Shown: one piece after another, positions 1 through 8,369 of the stretch | Layout of the letters: each line of letters opens with the position of its first letter | How positions within the stretch are numbered: position 1 is the stretch's first letter | Made by a program: the position numbers and the translations under genes | NCBI GenBank assembly: GCA_035776675.1 | Contig: DASTWO010000081.1 | Coordinates: 1 to 18,703, forward strand | Reading direction: 5' to 3' | Source: DASSOY01 sp035776675 | GTDB lineage: Bacteria > Bacillota > Bacilli > Bacillales > DASSOY01 | DNA: 18,703 nucleotides | Notes under the pieces: generated by a model | What the model was told of the DNA's origin: nothing | The model's input: only the letters and a program-made list of their open reading frames with translations | Database searches by the model: none

Positions 1-761
1 AGTTAAAAACCGCTGTTTATCGGATCGATGATCTTAATCTCTGGTACGGGGATCATCAGGCGTTAAAAAATATAGGATTTGATATTCCGGAACATCGGGT
101 GACAGGAATCATCGGGCCATCCGGGTGCGGAAAATCGACATATATTAAAACGTTAAATCGTATGGTGGAAATGGTTCCGAAGGTAAGAATCACAGGAGAT
201 ATCGAATATCACGGCAAAAGTATTTTTCATTCAAAGTACCATGTGGAAGAGTTGAGAAATCGGGTCGGCATGGTGTTTCAGAAACCGAATCCGTTTCCGA
301 AATCGATCTTCGACAACGTTGCCTACGGACCAAGGCTGCAAGGAATCAAAAGCAAAAAGAAATTGAATGAAATTGTTGAACGCAGCCTGAAAGGCGCGGC
401 CATCTGGGATGAGGTGAAGGATCGCCTAAGCGCTAACGCATATGGCTTATCAGGAGGTCAGCAGCAACGGCTTTGTATAGCTCGATGCTTGGCTGTGAAT
501 CCCGATGTCATATTAATGGATGAGCCGACCTCAGCTCTTGACCCGATTTCCACATTGAAAATCGAGGAACTTGTTCAGGAATTAAAGAAAGAGATCAGCA
601 TTGTGATCGTTACCCATAATATGCAGCAGGCAGCCCGGATTTCGGACCAAACCGCGTTTTTCCTGAACGGGGAAGTGATTGAAAAGTCCGATACCAATAC
701 GTTGTTTTCCAATCCTGCGGACAAACGAACGGAGGATTATATTTCCGGCCGGTTCGGATAA
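1..761 (+). CDS. pstB: Phosphate ABC transporter ATP-binding protein PstB (5' end cut by window)
   Basis: PstB is the cytoplasmic ATPase of the high-affinity phosphate importer PstSCAB and, with PhoU, part of the phosphate-sensing apparatus. The reading frame is open from base 3, so 252 residues are visible; the family is about 250–270 long, so only a few N-terminal residues are missing. A GTG at 99 is internal, because the upstream codons already read as PstB (DLNLWYGDHQALKN, with the A-loop Tyr at visible residue 15). Visible motifs in order: Walker A GPSGCGKST (residues 38–46), Q-loop FQKPNPFPKSIFDNV typical of PstB, signature LSGGQQQR, Walker B VILMDEPTSALDP, and H-loop VTHN. phoU follows after about 30 bp, which suggests cotranscription. 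No disabling change is seen. The assignment to PstB rather than another ABC ATPase rests on the PNPFP Q-loop and the phoU neighbour. Confidence 0.96.
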   Translation, partial: LKTAVYRIDDLNLWYGDHQALKNIGFDIPEHRVTGIIGPSGCGKSTYIKTLNRMVEMVPKVRITGDIEYHGKSIFHSKYHVEELRNRVGMVFQKPNPFPKSIFDNVAYGPRLQGIKSKKKLNEIVERSLKGAAIWDEVKDRLSANAYGLSGGQQQRLCIARCLAVNPDVILMDEPTSALDPISTLKIEELVQELKKEISIVIVTHNMQQAARISDQTAFFLNGEVIEKSDTNTLFSNPADKRTEDYISGRFG

Positions 762-790
762 GAGGAAATTCAATTATAGGAGTGAGATGG

Positions 791-1450
791 ATGGTAACCA
801 GGGAGAATTTTCAGGCAGAACTGGATGAATTGAGAAACAATCTTCTTCAGTTAGGACGCTTGAGTGAATCAGCAGCGCAAAATGCGGTTGAAGCGTTGAA
901 AAACCAGGATATCGAAACCTCGTTGCAGATCATCGATGACGATCATAAGATCAATGAATTGGAAGAAGAAATCAATGATCAGGCTATTTTGATGATCGCC
1001 AAGCAGCAACCAGTTGCTTCAGATTTAAGGAGAATCATGGTAGCTGTCAAGATTGCCACAGATGTTGAAAGAGTAGGCGATTTTGCGGAAAACATATCAA
1101 AGTCAACGATCCGGATCGGAAATTCCCCGCTCATTAAGCCGCTGGAGGATATCCCCAAAATGGCGGAAATCGCCTTAAAGATGCTGTCGGACGGATTGAA
1201 GGCGTATTACGAGGAAGATGTTGCGCTGGCCAGAGAATTGGCTGAAACGGATGACAAGGTAGACAAAATGTATGGAAAATTAATTCAAGAATTGCTTGGA
1301 TTGGCTGCAGACCAACCGGATAACATTGCGCAAATTACACAGCTGTCATTCGTTTGCCGTTATATCGAACGGATTGCTGATCATGCTACAAATATTGCGG
1401 AAAGTGTGATTTTCCTTGTGAAAGGAAAACGATATGAGTTGAATGATTAA
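791..1450 (+). CDS. phoU: Phosphate signalling regulator PhoU
   Basis: PhoU is a cytoplasmic adaptor linking the Pst transporter to the PhoR kinase; it keeps the Pho response off when phosphate is plentiful. The product is 219 residues, normal for the family, and is almost all helical. It has the two PhoU half-repeats with their metal-cluster motifs: DVERVGDFAENI (residues 91–102) and YIERIADHATNIAE (191–204). I chose ATG 791 over the in-frame GTG at 782 because AGGAG (778–782) lies 8 bp before 791 and overlaps the GTG. It sits directly downstream of pstB and 41 bp before a PhoP-type regulator, so the operon couples transport to signalling. Confidence 0.95.
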   Translation: MVTRENFQAELDELRNNLLQLGRLSESAAQNAVEALKNQDIETSLQIIDDDHKINELEEEINDQAILMIAKQQPVASDLRRIMVAVKIATDVERVGDFAENISKSTIRIGNSPLIKPLEDIPKMAEIALKMLSDGLKAYYEEDVALARELAETDDKVDKMYGKLIQELLGLAADQPDNIAQITQLSFVCRYIERIADHATNIAESVIFLVKGKRYELND

Positions 1451-1491
1451 AATATCTGGCTAAACCATCATTCCAAAAAGGCGGGAGAGAT

Positions 1492-2196
1492 ATGGACGAG
1501 AAAATCCTTGTGGTAGATGATGAAGCCTCAATCGTTACATTGCTCGAGTTTAATCTGACCAAATCAGGATTTGAGGTCATAACAGCATCAGACGGGGAGA
1601 AGGCGCTTCATTTGGCAGAACAGGAGAAGCCTGATTTGGTTCTTCTCGATCTTATGCTTCCGAAGGTGGATGGCTTAGAGGTATGTAAACAAATACGTGA
1701 AAAACACCTTGCTACCCAGATTGTGATGTTGACGGCAAAGGATGACGAATTTGACAAAGTGCTTGGACTTGAGTTGGGTGCGGATGATTATGTGACCAAA
1801 CCTTTCAGTCCAAGGGAGGTTGTAGCACGTGTGAAAGCAGTCCTTCGCCGCTCATCCCAGGCAAGTGAAGTGGCCGATCAACCGAAAGAGGAACGAATCG
1901 TCATTGCAGAATTGGAGATTTATCCTGAAAGATACGAAACGTATTTTCGAGGTGCAAAAATTGACTTGACGGTGAAGGAATTTGAGTTGTTGGGCTATCT
2001 AGCTCGCCACAAAGGACAGGCGCTTCCAAGGGAAAGACTGATGAATGCAGTTTGGGGTTATGATTATGTCGGTGGCCAAAGAATCGTCGATGTACATATC
2101 AGCCATCTGCGGGAAAAAATAGAACCCAATGCAAGGAATTCCGATTATATTAAAACGATTCGTGGATTGGGGTACAAGCTGGAGGAGCCGAAGTAA
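1492..2196 (+). CDS. phoP: PhoP-type OmpR-family response regulator (first copy)
   Basis: A two-domain response regulator of 234 residues. The receiver (1–120) has the acidic pair D9/D10, phosphoacceptor D53 (LLDLMLP), T81 and K103 (KPF). After an acidic linker comes an OmpR/PhoB winged helix ending IKTIRGLGYKLE. The expected role is transcriptional control of phosphate-starvation genes after phosphorylation by a PhoR kinase. The start ATG 1492 follows GGGAGAGA. It lies 41 bp after phoU with no kinase next to it. A second regulator at 2461 shares about 70% of its receiver residues by eye and nearly the same recognition helix region (RIVDVHxSHLREKIE). It could be the main PhoP, a duplicate with changed partner choice, or a WalR-like regulator; the pst–phoU context favours Pho. 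Confidence 0.85.
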   Translation: MDEKILVVDDEASIVTLLEFNLTKSGFEVITASDGEKALHLAEQEKPDLVLLDLMLPKVDGLEVCKQIREKHLATQIVMLTAKDDEFDKVLGLELGADDYVTKPFSPREVVARVKAVLRRSSQASEVADQPKEERIVIAELEIYPERYETYFRGAKIDLTVKEFELLGYLARHKGQALPRERLMNAVWGYDYVGGQRIVDVHISHLREKIEPNARNSDYIKTIRGLGYKLEEPK

Positions 2197-2202
2197 GCAT
2201 TT

Positions 2203-2265
2203 AATCGCCTATTTGGGTTGTGAAGTAATTCAATCATTACTGAGGACCCATGAACCGTGGCGATT
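2203..2265 (+). terminator. Nested inverted repeat after the first phoP copy; possible terminator
   Basis: AATCGCC (2203–2209) pairs with GGCGATT (2259–2265). Inside it TGGGT (2214–2218) pairs with ACCCA (2246–2250), and AGTAAT (2224–2229) with ATTACT (2236–2241) around a 6-nt loop. The 3' side runs into ATTATTTTAT. A three-tier stem followed by T-rich DNA could end the pstB–phoU–phoP transcript, but the internal bulges make it a weak terminator. It could instead be a processing or regulatory structure. Confidence 0.4.
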
Positions 2266-2334
2266 ATTTTATAGGTAAAAGTTCGCTTCTGCCTTTAGTG
2301 GGCATTGAATTGTTCATCTGTTTATTCATTCACA

Positions 2335-2358
2335 AATGAATGCTGTCTAATGAATGCT
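2335..2358. repeat. Direct repeat AATGAATGCT, two copies upstream of second phoP
   Basis: Two identical copies of AATGAATGCT start at 2335 and 2349, 14 bp apart, about 100 bp before the second regulator gene. The first copy also pairs with ATTCATT just upstream (around 2324–2330). Loose PHO-box-like hexamers (TTCATC 2313, TTCATT 2325, TTCACA 2329) lie next to them. This may be an operator for autoregulation, but no known consensus matches well. Confidence 0.35.
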
Positions 2359-2460
2359 TGTATATTTTTCCTCTTAAATAGTTCGCGGGGTTCAATAGTC
2401 CTTTTCTGGAGCGGTAAAACGTAGTAAGATAAGGGCAAACAGTTGAACGGAGAGTGGCAA

Positions 2461-3174
2461 ATGGCTGAAAAAATCATAGTTGTGGATGATGAGGTTTCGA
2501 TCATCACATTGCTTGAATTCCATTTACAGAAAGCCGGATATGAAGTGATTGCGGTTACGGATGGACGCTCTGCCCTGAAGTTGGTCGAAGCCGAGCACCC
2601 CGACTTGATCCTGTTGGATTTAATGCTTCCGGGAATGGATGGAATGGATGTTTGCCGGGAGATGAGGCAAAGGCAATTAAGGACGCCTGTGATTATGCTG
2701 ACTGCCAAAGATGAAGAATTCGACAAGGTGCTGGGACTTGAAATGGGTGCTGATGATTACATTACCAAACCGTTTAGCCCCAGAGAGGTGGTAGCTCGCG
2801 TGAAAGCAGTGATCCGTCGTTCTGTCGAATCGGCTTCGGAAACTACCGAAGAAGAACCTGAGAAGCTTTCTTGTGGGGAATTAGAAGTTTATCCTGAGAA
2901 ATATGAAGCTTACTTCAGAGGAAATGAGTTGGAATGGACTCCTAAAGAATTCGAATTGCTCGTATATTTGATTCGAAACCGTGGCCGTGTTCTTTCACGT
3001 GAACAGTTATTGAATGCTGTTTGGCATTTTGATTTTGTTGGGGACACACGTATTGTTGACGTTCATGTCAGCCATTTGCGGGAAAAGATCGAGGATAATA
3101 CGAGAAGTCCCCGTTACATCAAGACCATCCGCGGTTTAGGTTATAAGTTGGAACAACAGGAAGGGCATAAGTAG
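2461..3174 (+). CDS. phoP: PhoP-type OmpR-family response regulator (second copy)
   Basis: A 237-residue response regulator with D9/D10, phosphoacceptor D53, T81 and K103 in the receiver, an acidic linker around residues 122–138, and an OmpR/PhoB winged helix. It lies 50 bp upstream of the PhoR-type kinase, the usual phoP–phoR arrangement, so it is the best candidate for that kinase's cognate regulator. I chose ATG 2461 over TTG 2443 because GGAGAG (2449–2454) is 6 bp before the ATG and the homologous first copy begins the same way (MxEKI.VVDDE). Receiver and DNA-binding domains both closely resemble the first copy, which indicates duplication of an ancestral phoP. Confidence 0.92.
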   Translation: MAEKIIVVDDEVSIITLLEFHLQKAGYEVIAVTDGRSALKLVEAEHPDLILLDLMLPGMDGMDVCREMRQRQLRTPVIMLTAKDEEFDKVLGLEMGADDYITKPFSPREVVARVKAVIRRSVESASETTEEEPEKLSCGELEVYPEKYEAYFRGNELEWTPKEFELLVYLIRNRGRVLSREQLLNAVWHFDFVGDTRIVDVHVSHLREKIEDNTRSPRYIKTIRGLGYKLEQQEGHK

Positions 3175-3224
3175 CAGGATAGGTTGGCATTGTTTTCCGA
3201 CAGGTCATTCGAGGAGGGGTAGAC

Positions 3225-4595
3225 ATGAACCGGTTTCATTTCCAGATTTTCTTTGCTTTAGGGGTTCTGTTAGCGGTTTTATTATCGGTGGCCGGTTTGA
3301 TTTTGGGTATTTTGTTCGGCGAATGGCTCACTGTTTTTGCTGTGCTGGCGGGGGTTTTGATTTTCTTTGCGGTCATTGCACGTATTGCGGTTCATCATTT
3401 CACCAACCCGTTGATTGAGACGGAAATGATGATTCGACAGTTGATTAAAGGAAATTATAAAATGCGTACGTATGTGTATGGGCCTGAATCCATTGGCCGT
3501 GTGAATCATCTTTTGAATGATCTTGCCGAACATCTGCAGGATACGAAAAGAACCTATCGTTCCCAGCAGGATCAACTGGAAACCTTGATTGAGAATATCG
3601 GAAGCTCGTTTGTATTTATTGATGTCGATGGAAGAGTAAGGCTGGCCAATCGGATGTTTCAAAAGACGTTTCGGTTGAAGAAAAATGAATGGTTCCGCAA
3701 GGCATACAGCGATGTGCTTCCTTATGAAGATACGGTTGATTTAATAAAACAAGTCGTGGTAGAAGAACGGGCCATTCGAAAAACAATGGTTCTACCAATC
3801 GGGATTAAACGGCGCCATTTCGAGGTCTATTGCGCCCCGATTCTTCACGGTTATCGGCGTTCCGAGGGGACTGTCGTGGTGCTTCATGAGATCACCGAGT
3901 TGAAGAAACTCGAACAAATGAGAAAGGACTTCGTGGCAAACGTTTCTCATGAATTGAAAACTCCTGTAACGTCTTTGAAGGGATTTTCGGAGACCCTTCT
4001 TGAAGAAGAAACAGCCGGGGATGAGGCGGTGAGGCGGAAATTCCTGACGATCATTCGTAAAGAAAGCGAAAGACTTGAGGCGCTGATTAGCGATTTGCTG
4101 GAGTTGTCAAGGATTGAAAACGAAAAGTTTCGGCTTGACTGGCAGCGGACGAACGTCGGTGAAGTGATCAACGAGACGCTATTGGTTCTTAAGGAGAAAG
4201 CTGCAGGGAAAGAAATTTCGTTGGCGTTTAGTGACAGCGGGGAAAATGTGATGGTTGAGGCCGATCCAGCCCGGCTTAAACAGATTTTCCTTAATGTTGT
4301 TGACAACGCGATTGCCTATTCTCCGCAAGATAGTTCTGTATCCATTAGGATGGAAGAAAGACTTAATAAGGTTGAGATTACCGTTGAGGATCAGGGAATC
4401 GGGATGGATCCGGAAGAGATTCCACGAGTGTTCGAAAGGTTCTATCGGATCGATAAGGCACGAAGTAGGGGCTCCGGAGGGACCGGGCTGGGCCTTGCTA
4501 TTGTAAAACATTTAACGGAAGCGCATGGCGGGCGAATTGAGGTGGAAAGCCTGATTGGGAAAGGGACGAAGTTTAAGATTATCTTGAAAAAGTAA
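3225..4595 (+). CDS. phoR: PhoR/PnpS-type sensor histidine kinase, short-sensor form
   Basis: A membrane histidine kinase of 456 residues. Two hydrophobic segments (about 8–31 and 35–56) are separated by only a few residues, so there is essentially no extracytoplasmic sensor. Then come a HAMP-like linker (57–110), a PAS domain (about 118–225), HisKA with phosphoacceptor H242 (SHELKTP), and HATPase with N box NVVDNAIAYS (357–366), G1 DQGIGM (389–394), F box ERFYR and G2 GGTGLGLAIV (418–427). All catalytic residues are present. ATG 3225 follows a strong GAGGAGGGG. B. subtilis PhoR is about 120 residues longer with a large external domain; this one resembles the short type that senses through Pst/PhoU, which fits the pstB–phoU genes upstream. 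It most likely phosphorylates the adjacent PhoP. Confidence 0.92.
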   Translation: MNRFHFQIFFALGVLLAVLLSVAGLILGILFGEWLTVFAVLAGVLIFFAVIARIAVHHFTNPLIETEMMIRQLIKGNYKMRTYVYGPESIGRVNHLLNDLAEHLQDTKRTYRSQQDQLETLIENIGSSFVFIDVDGRVRLANRMFQKTFRLKKNEWFRKAYSDVLPYEDTVDLIKQVVVEERAIRKTMVLPIGIKRRHFEVYCAPILHGYRRSEGTVVVLHEITELKKLEQMRKDFVANVSHELKTPVTSLKGFSETLLEEETAGDEAVRRKFLTIIRKESERLEALISDLLELSRIENEKFRLDWQRTNVGEVINETLLVLKEKAAGKEISLAFSDSGENVMVEADPARLKQIFLNVVDNAIAYSPQDSSVSIRMEERLNKVEITVEDQGIGMDPEEIPRVFERFYRIDKARSRGSGGTGLGLAIVKHLTEAHGGRIEVESLIGKGTKFKIILKK

Positions 4596-4623
4596 AGGGC
4601 AAAAGGATAGTTTCTATAGCTGG

Positions 4624-4661
4624 CCGGAATTCCATGATGTGGAGTTCCGGTTTGTGATTTT
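4624..4661 (+). terminator. Rho-independent terminator after phoR
   Basis: CCGGAATTCC (4624–4633) and GGAGTTCCGG (4641–4650) form a 10-bp stem with one G·U pair and a 7-nt loop. A T-rich tail (TTTGTGATTTTTT) follows. It ends the phosphate-signalling block and separates it from polA. Confidence 0.8.
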
Positions 4662-4757
4662 TTGGCATTTTATTCGCTAATCTTCAGGGTTTTTCCCTTT
4701 CTTGTTACTTGGTGTTAAAATAAAGGAGGAAGTGATTCGGGTTGAAGGGGGACGAGC

Positions 4758-7391
4758 GTGTTGGAAAAGCTGATTTTAATCGACGGGAACAGTATCGCAT
4801 TTCGGGCATTCTTTGCCTTGCCATTGTTAAGTAATGAGAAGGGCATTTATACAAATGCGGTTTACGGATTTACGCAAATGCTGTTAAAAATATTGGAAGA
4901 TGAGAAACCAAGCCAGATGTTGGTGGCGTTTGATGCGGGAAAGACGACTTTTCGCCATAAAACGTTTAAGGAATACAAAGGCGGACGGCAAAAGACACCG
5001 CCTGAATTATCGGAACAGCTGCCCTATATTCACGAACTGTTGGATGCGATGGGAATCGCTCATTATGAAGTGGAGCAGTATGAAGCTGATGACATCATCG
5101 GAACGTTGGCCAGGCAGGCACAGGACAAGAACTGGGAAGTCAACGTTTTCACAGGAGACAAGGACTTGCTGCAACTTGTTGATGAGAATGTTAAGGTTTC
5201 CCTTACGAAAAAAGGGATTACCGAGGTAGAGGCCTATGATATTGCCGCTGTCGCTGAAAGGTATGGTTTTTCGCCTGAGAAAATCACCGATATGAAGGGT
5301 CTGATGGGCGACAGTTCGGATAATATTCCCGGGGTGCCTGGGATTGGTGAGAAAACCGCGTTGAAACTCCTTAAGCAATTCGGATCGCTTGAAAAAGTGT
5401 TGGATTCGATTGATGAAATTTCCGGCAAGAAAATGAAAGAGCGATTAGAGGAGAACCGGGAACAGGCCGAGATGAGCAAGAAATTGGCTGTTATTGAAAG
5501 GGAAGCTCCCGTTGACATCGGGTTTGACAAGCTTGCTTATCAAGACGGCATTCCTGTAGCAGCGGTAAACCTGTTTAAGGAACTCGGCTTCAAGTCGCTG
5601 CTGGAAAGAATCGGAGTCGAGGATGCAGCCCAGGAGGAACAGGATCTTGAGGACCTGGATTTTACGATAGTGGAACATATAGAGGACAAGCATCTTGCCT
5701 CACCTTCGTCCCTTGTTGTAGAAGTACTGAACGAAAACTATCACACTGAAAAAATACTGGGTTTTGCTGTCGCAAATGAAAACGGCCGGTTTTTCTTTCA
5801 AACCGAGACCGCGGTTCATTCCGATGTGTTTCGGAAATGGACGGAAGACCCGAATGCAGAAAAAATCGCCTTTGACGCCAAGCAGGTTGTGGTTTCGCTC
5901 CGGCACGAAGGAATTGCCCTGGAAGGTGTGACATTCGGCGTTCAAATGGCATCCTATTTGCTGAATCCTTCGGAGGCGAACGATGATTTGGCGCAAATTG
6001 CAAGAAGGTCCGGTTACAAGCACGTTTCTTCCGACGAAGCGGTGTATGGCAAAGGGGCGAAACAACAGGTTCCGGATAAGAACACGCTTGCCGATCATCT
6101 TATTCGCAAGGCAGACGTATTGAATCATCTGAAAGAGAAGTTCACGGATGAATTGAAGGCAAATGATCAATATTCGTTGTTCGATGATCTTGAAATGCCG
6201 CTTTCCGTAGTGCTTGGGGAAATGGAATCTTACGGAGTCGAAGTTGATGTTTCCCGCCTTGAAGAAATGGGAGAGGAACTAAAGGAACGGCTCGAACAGA
6301 TTGAAAAAGAAATCCACGAGCTGGCCGGCGTCAACTTTAATATCAATTCACCGAAACAACTTGGCGAGATTTTGTTCGATAAATTGAACCTGCCGGTCAT
6401 CAAGAAAACGAAAACCGGTTATTCAACCTCGGCGGATGTGTTGGATAAGCTGCAGGATAAGCATGAAATTATCCCGAAAATCCTTCTTTACCGCCAGCTT
6501 GGGAAACTTGAGTCCACTTACATTGAGGGATTGTTAAAGGTCGTTCACAGAGACAGTTCGAAGATTCACACCCGATTCAATCAGGTACTAGCCCAAACCG
6601 GACGGCTCAGCTCAGTCGATCCCAACTTGCAAAACATTCCGATTCGACTGGAGGAGGGCCGCAAAATCCGTCAGGCTTTCATTCCTTCAAAACCGGGTTG
6701 GTTGATGTTTGCCGCCGACTACTCGCAAATCGAATTACGTGTGCTCGCTCATGTTTCAGGTGATGAAAATCTGATGGAAGCGTTTCGTGAGGAAATGGAC
6801 GTGCATACGAAAACGGCAATGGATGTGTTTCACGTTTCGGCAGATGAGGTCGATGGGAATATGCGCCGTCATGCCAAGGCGGTAAACTTCGGAATTGTGT
6901 ACGGAATCAGTGATTATGGTTTGTCGCAAAGTCTTGGGATCACCAGGAAGGAAGCCGGAGAGTTTATCGAACGGTATCTGGAAAGTTACCCGAACGTGAA
7001 AAAATATATGGAAGATATAGTGGAATCAGCGAGACGAGATGGTTATGTGACGACGATGTTGCATCGCAGAAGGTATCTTCCAGAGATCACGAGCCGTAAT
7101 TTCAATCGTCGAAGTTTCGCGGAACGAACGGCAATGAATACACCGATTCAAGGAAGCGCCGCCGATATCATTAAGAAAGCGATGGTAGACATGGCCGAGA
7201 GGCTGGAGAAAGAAGAGCTGGAAACGCGGATGCTCCTGCAGGTCCATGACGAATTGATTTTCGAGGCGCCGGAAAATGAAATCGAGCGGTTAAAGAAAAT
7301 TGTGCCTGAAGTCATGGAGAATGCGGTAGAATTAAGCGTGCCGCTGAAGGTTGATTACGAATACGGGCCGACGTGGTATGATGCGAAATAG
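4758..7391 (+). CDS. polA: DNA polymerase I
   Basis: DNA polymerase I fills gaps in excision repair and replaces RNA primers on the lagging strand. The product has 877 residues, the usual length for Bacillus. The 5'–3' exonuclease/FEN domain spans about 1–290, with the acidic patches ADD (110–112), TGDKD (132–136) and GDSSDNIPGVPGIG (184–197). The 3'–5' exonuclease-like domain (about 300–470) reads VVEVLNENYH where active enzymes carry DxE, so proofreading is lost, as in other Bacillus Pol I. The polymerase domain has motif A DYSQIELR (D654), motif B RRHAKAVNFGIVYG (703–716) and motif C VHDE (829–832). The start is GTG 4758, 6 bp after AGGGGG; a stronger AAAGGAGGA at 4722–4730 is too far away to serve it. 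A terminator precedes it, so it probably has its own promoter, though I see no convincing –35/–10 pair. Confidence 0.97.
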   Translation: MLEKLILIDGNSIAFRAFFALPLLSNEKGIYTNAVYGFTQMLLKILEDEKPSQMLVAFDAGKTTFRHKTFKEYKGGRQKTPPELSEQLPYIHELLDAMGIAHYEVEQYEADDIIGTLARQAQDKNWEVNVFTGDKDLLQLVDENVKVSLTKKGITEVEAYDIAAVAERYGFSPEKITDMKGLMGDSSDNIPGVPGIGEKTALKLLKQFGSLEKVLDSIDEISGKKMKERLEENREQAEMSKKLAVIEREAPVDIGFDKLAYQDGIPVAAVNLFKELGFKSLLERIGVEDAAQEEQDLEDLDFTIVEHIEDKHLASPSSLVVEVLNENYHTEKILGFAVANENGRFFFQTETAVHSDVFRKWTEDPNAEKIAFDAKQVVVSLRHEGIALEGVTFGVQMASYLLNPSEANDDLAQIARRSGYKHVSSDEAVYGKGAKQQVPDKNTLADHLIRKADVLNHLKEKFTDELKANDQYSLFDDLEMPLSVVLGEMESYGVEVDVSRLEEMGEELKERLEQIEKEIHELAGVNFNINSPKQLGEILFDKLNLPVIKKTKTGYSTSADVLDKLQDKHEIIPKILLYRQLGKLESTYIEGLLKVVHRDSSKIHTRFNQVLAQTGRLSSVDPNLQNIPIRLEEGRKIRQAFIPSKPGWLMFAADYSQIELRVLAHVSGDENLMEAFREEMDVHTKTAMDVFHVSADEVDGNMRRHAKAVNFGIVYGISDYGLSQSLGITRKEAGEFIERYLESYPNVKKYMEDIVESARRDGYVTTMLHRRRYLPEITSRNFNRRSFAERTAMNTPIQGSAADIIKKAMVDMAERLEKEELETRMLLQVHDELIFEAPENEIERLKKIVPEVMENAVELSVPLKVDYEYGPTWYDAK

Positions 7392-7414
7392 GGCGTTGGT
7401 GCATTTATGGGCAG

Positions 7415-7485
7415 TTTTGACGCATTAATATAGATTTTGACGCAAAAAACCTTTATTTTGACGCATATCTATTGTTTTCGACGCA
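7415..7485. repeat. Four spaced copies of TTTTGACGCA
   Basis: TTTTGACGCA occurs at 7415–7424, 7435–7444 and 7456–7465, and with one inserted C (TTTTCGACGCA) at 7475–7485. Start-to-start spacings are 20, 21 and 19 bp, close to two turns of B-DNA, with unrelated A/T-rich spacers. The array fills most of the gap between polA and mutM. It could be a multi-site operator or a short dispersed repeat; I do not recognise a known regulator consensus. Confidence 0.8.
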
Positions 7486-7529
7486 AATAAGCTTGCTGAA
7501 CAGTTACGTGTATGAGGAGAGAAGCAAAA

Positions 7530-8369
7530 ATGCCGGAGTTACCTGAAGTAGAGACAGTCAAGAGAACATTGCAACAGCTGGTTGTCGGCAAAACGATATC
7601 AGATGTGACGGTGCTTTGGCCGAGAATTGTGAAACGGCCGGATGATGTTGAAGAATTTCGAATGCGCCTTTCCGGGCAGGCCATTCACGATATTGGCCGC
7701 AGGGGCAAGTTTCTGAAATTCATTTTGGATGATGACGTTCTGGTGTCACATTTGAGGATGGAAGGCCGATATACGTTGAGTGAGCATGGTGACCCCTCCG
7801 ATAAGCATACGCACGTTATTTTTACTTTTACAGATAAGACTGAACTTCGATACCGGGATGTAAGGAAATTCGGCACCATGCATGTGTTTTCAAAGGGTGA
7901 GGAAGAACATCATTTACCGTTGGCGCAGCTTGGGCCAGAGCCGCTGGACAGAACATTCACCGCGGCTTTTCTAGCCGGAAAGTTTTCGAAAACCACGCGA
8001 AATGTGAAAGCTGTGCTTCTGGATCAGACGGCCGTCGCCGGACTGGGTAATATTTATGTGGATGAATCGTTATTTCGAGCCCGGATCCATCCTGAACGCC
8101 GAGCCGATCGAATTGCGAAGGATGAAACCCGCAGGCTGCACAGGGCGATTCGGCAAACCATCCGTGAAGCGGTGGCTCAAGGCGGCAGCACAGTACGCTC
8201 TTATGTGAATGGCCAGGGGGAAATGGGCATGTTTCAGCAATCGTTGTTTGTGTACGCCAGACGTGGAGAGGCTTGTAAGAAATGCGGCACTGAACTTGAG
8301 AAAAGGATTGTGGCCGGACGGGGAACTCATTTTTGCCCGAAATGCCAGAAGCCCGAGGTGATCACATGA
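7530..8369 (+). CDS. mutM: Formamidopyrimidine-DNA glycosylase MutM (Fpg)
   Basis: MutM removes 8-oxoguanine and formamidopyrimidines from DNA and cleaves the abasic site (base-excision repair). The product has 279 residues. The catalytic N-terminus MPELPEVET (P2, E3) must follow the initiator Met, which fixes the start at ATG 7530 rather than the in-frame ATG 7512; GAGGAGAG lies about 8 bp before 7530. Other features are RRGKFLKF with the conserved Lys, the helix–two-turn–helix GLGNIYVDESLF, and a C-terminal zinc finger (CKKC, 16 residues, CPKC). It follows polA and overlaps coaE at its stop, implying translational coupling. Confidence 0.97.
   Translation: MPELPEVETVKRTLQQLVVGKTISDVTVLWPRIVKRPDDVEEFRMRLSGQAIHDIGRRGKFLKFILDDDVLVSHLRMEGRYTLSEHGDPSDKHTHVIFTFTDKTELRYRDVRKFGTMHVFSKGEEEHHLPLAQLGPEPLDRTFTAAFLAGKFSKTTRNVKAVLLDQTAVAGLGNIYVDESLFRARIHPERRADRIAKDETRRLHRAIRQTIREAVAQGGSTVRSYVNGQGEMGMFQQSLFVYARRGEACKKCGTELEKRIVAGRGTHFCPKCQKPEVIT

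Noticed and set aside
4702..4721. polA promoter TTGTTA…TAAAAT
   Set aside because: The elements are only 8 bp apart, and no better –35 is seen at 16–18 bp from TAAAAT.
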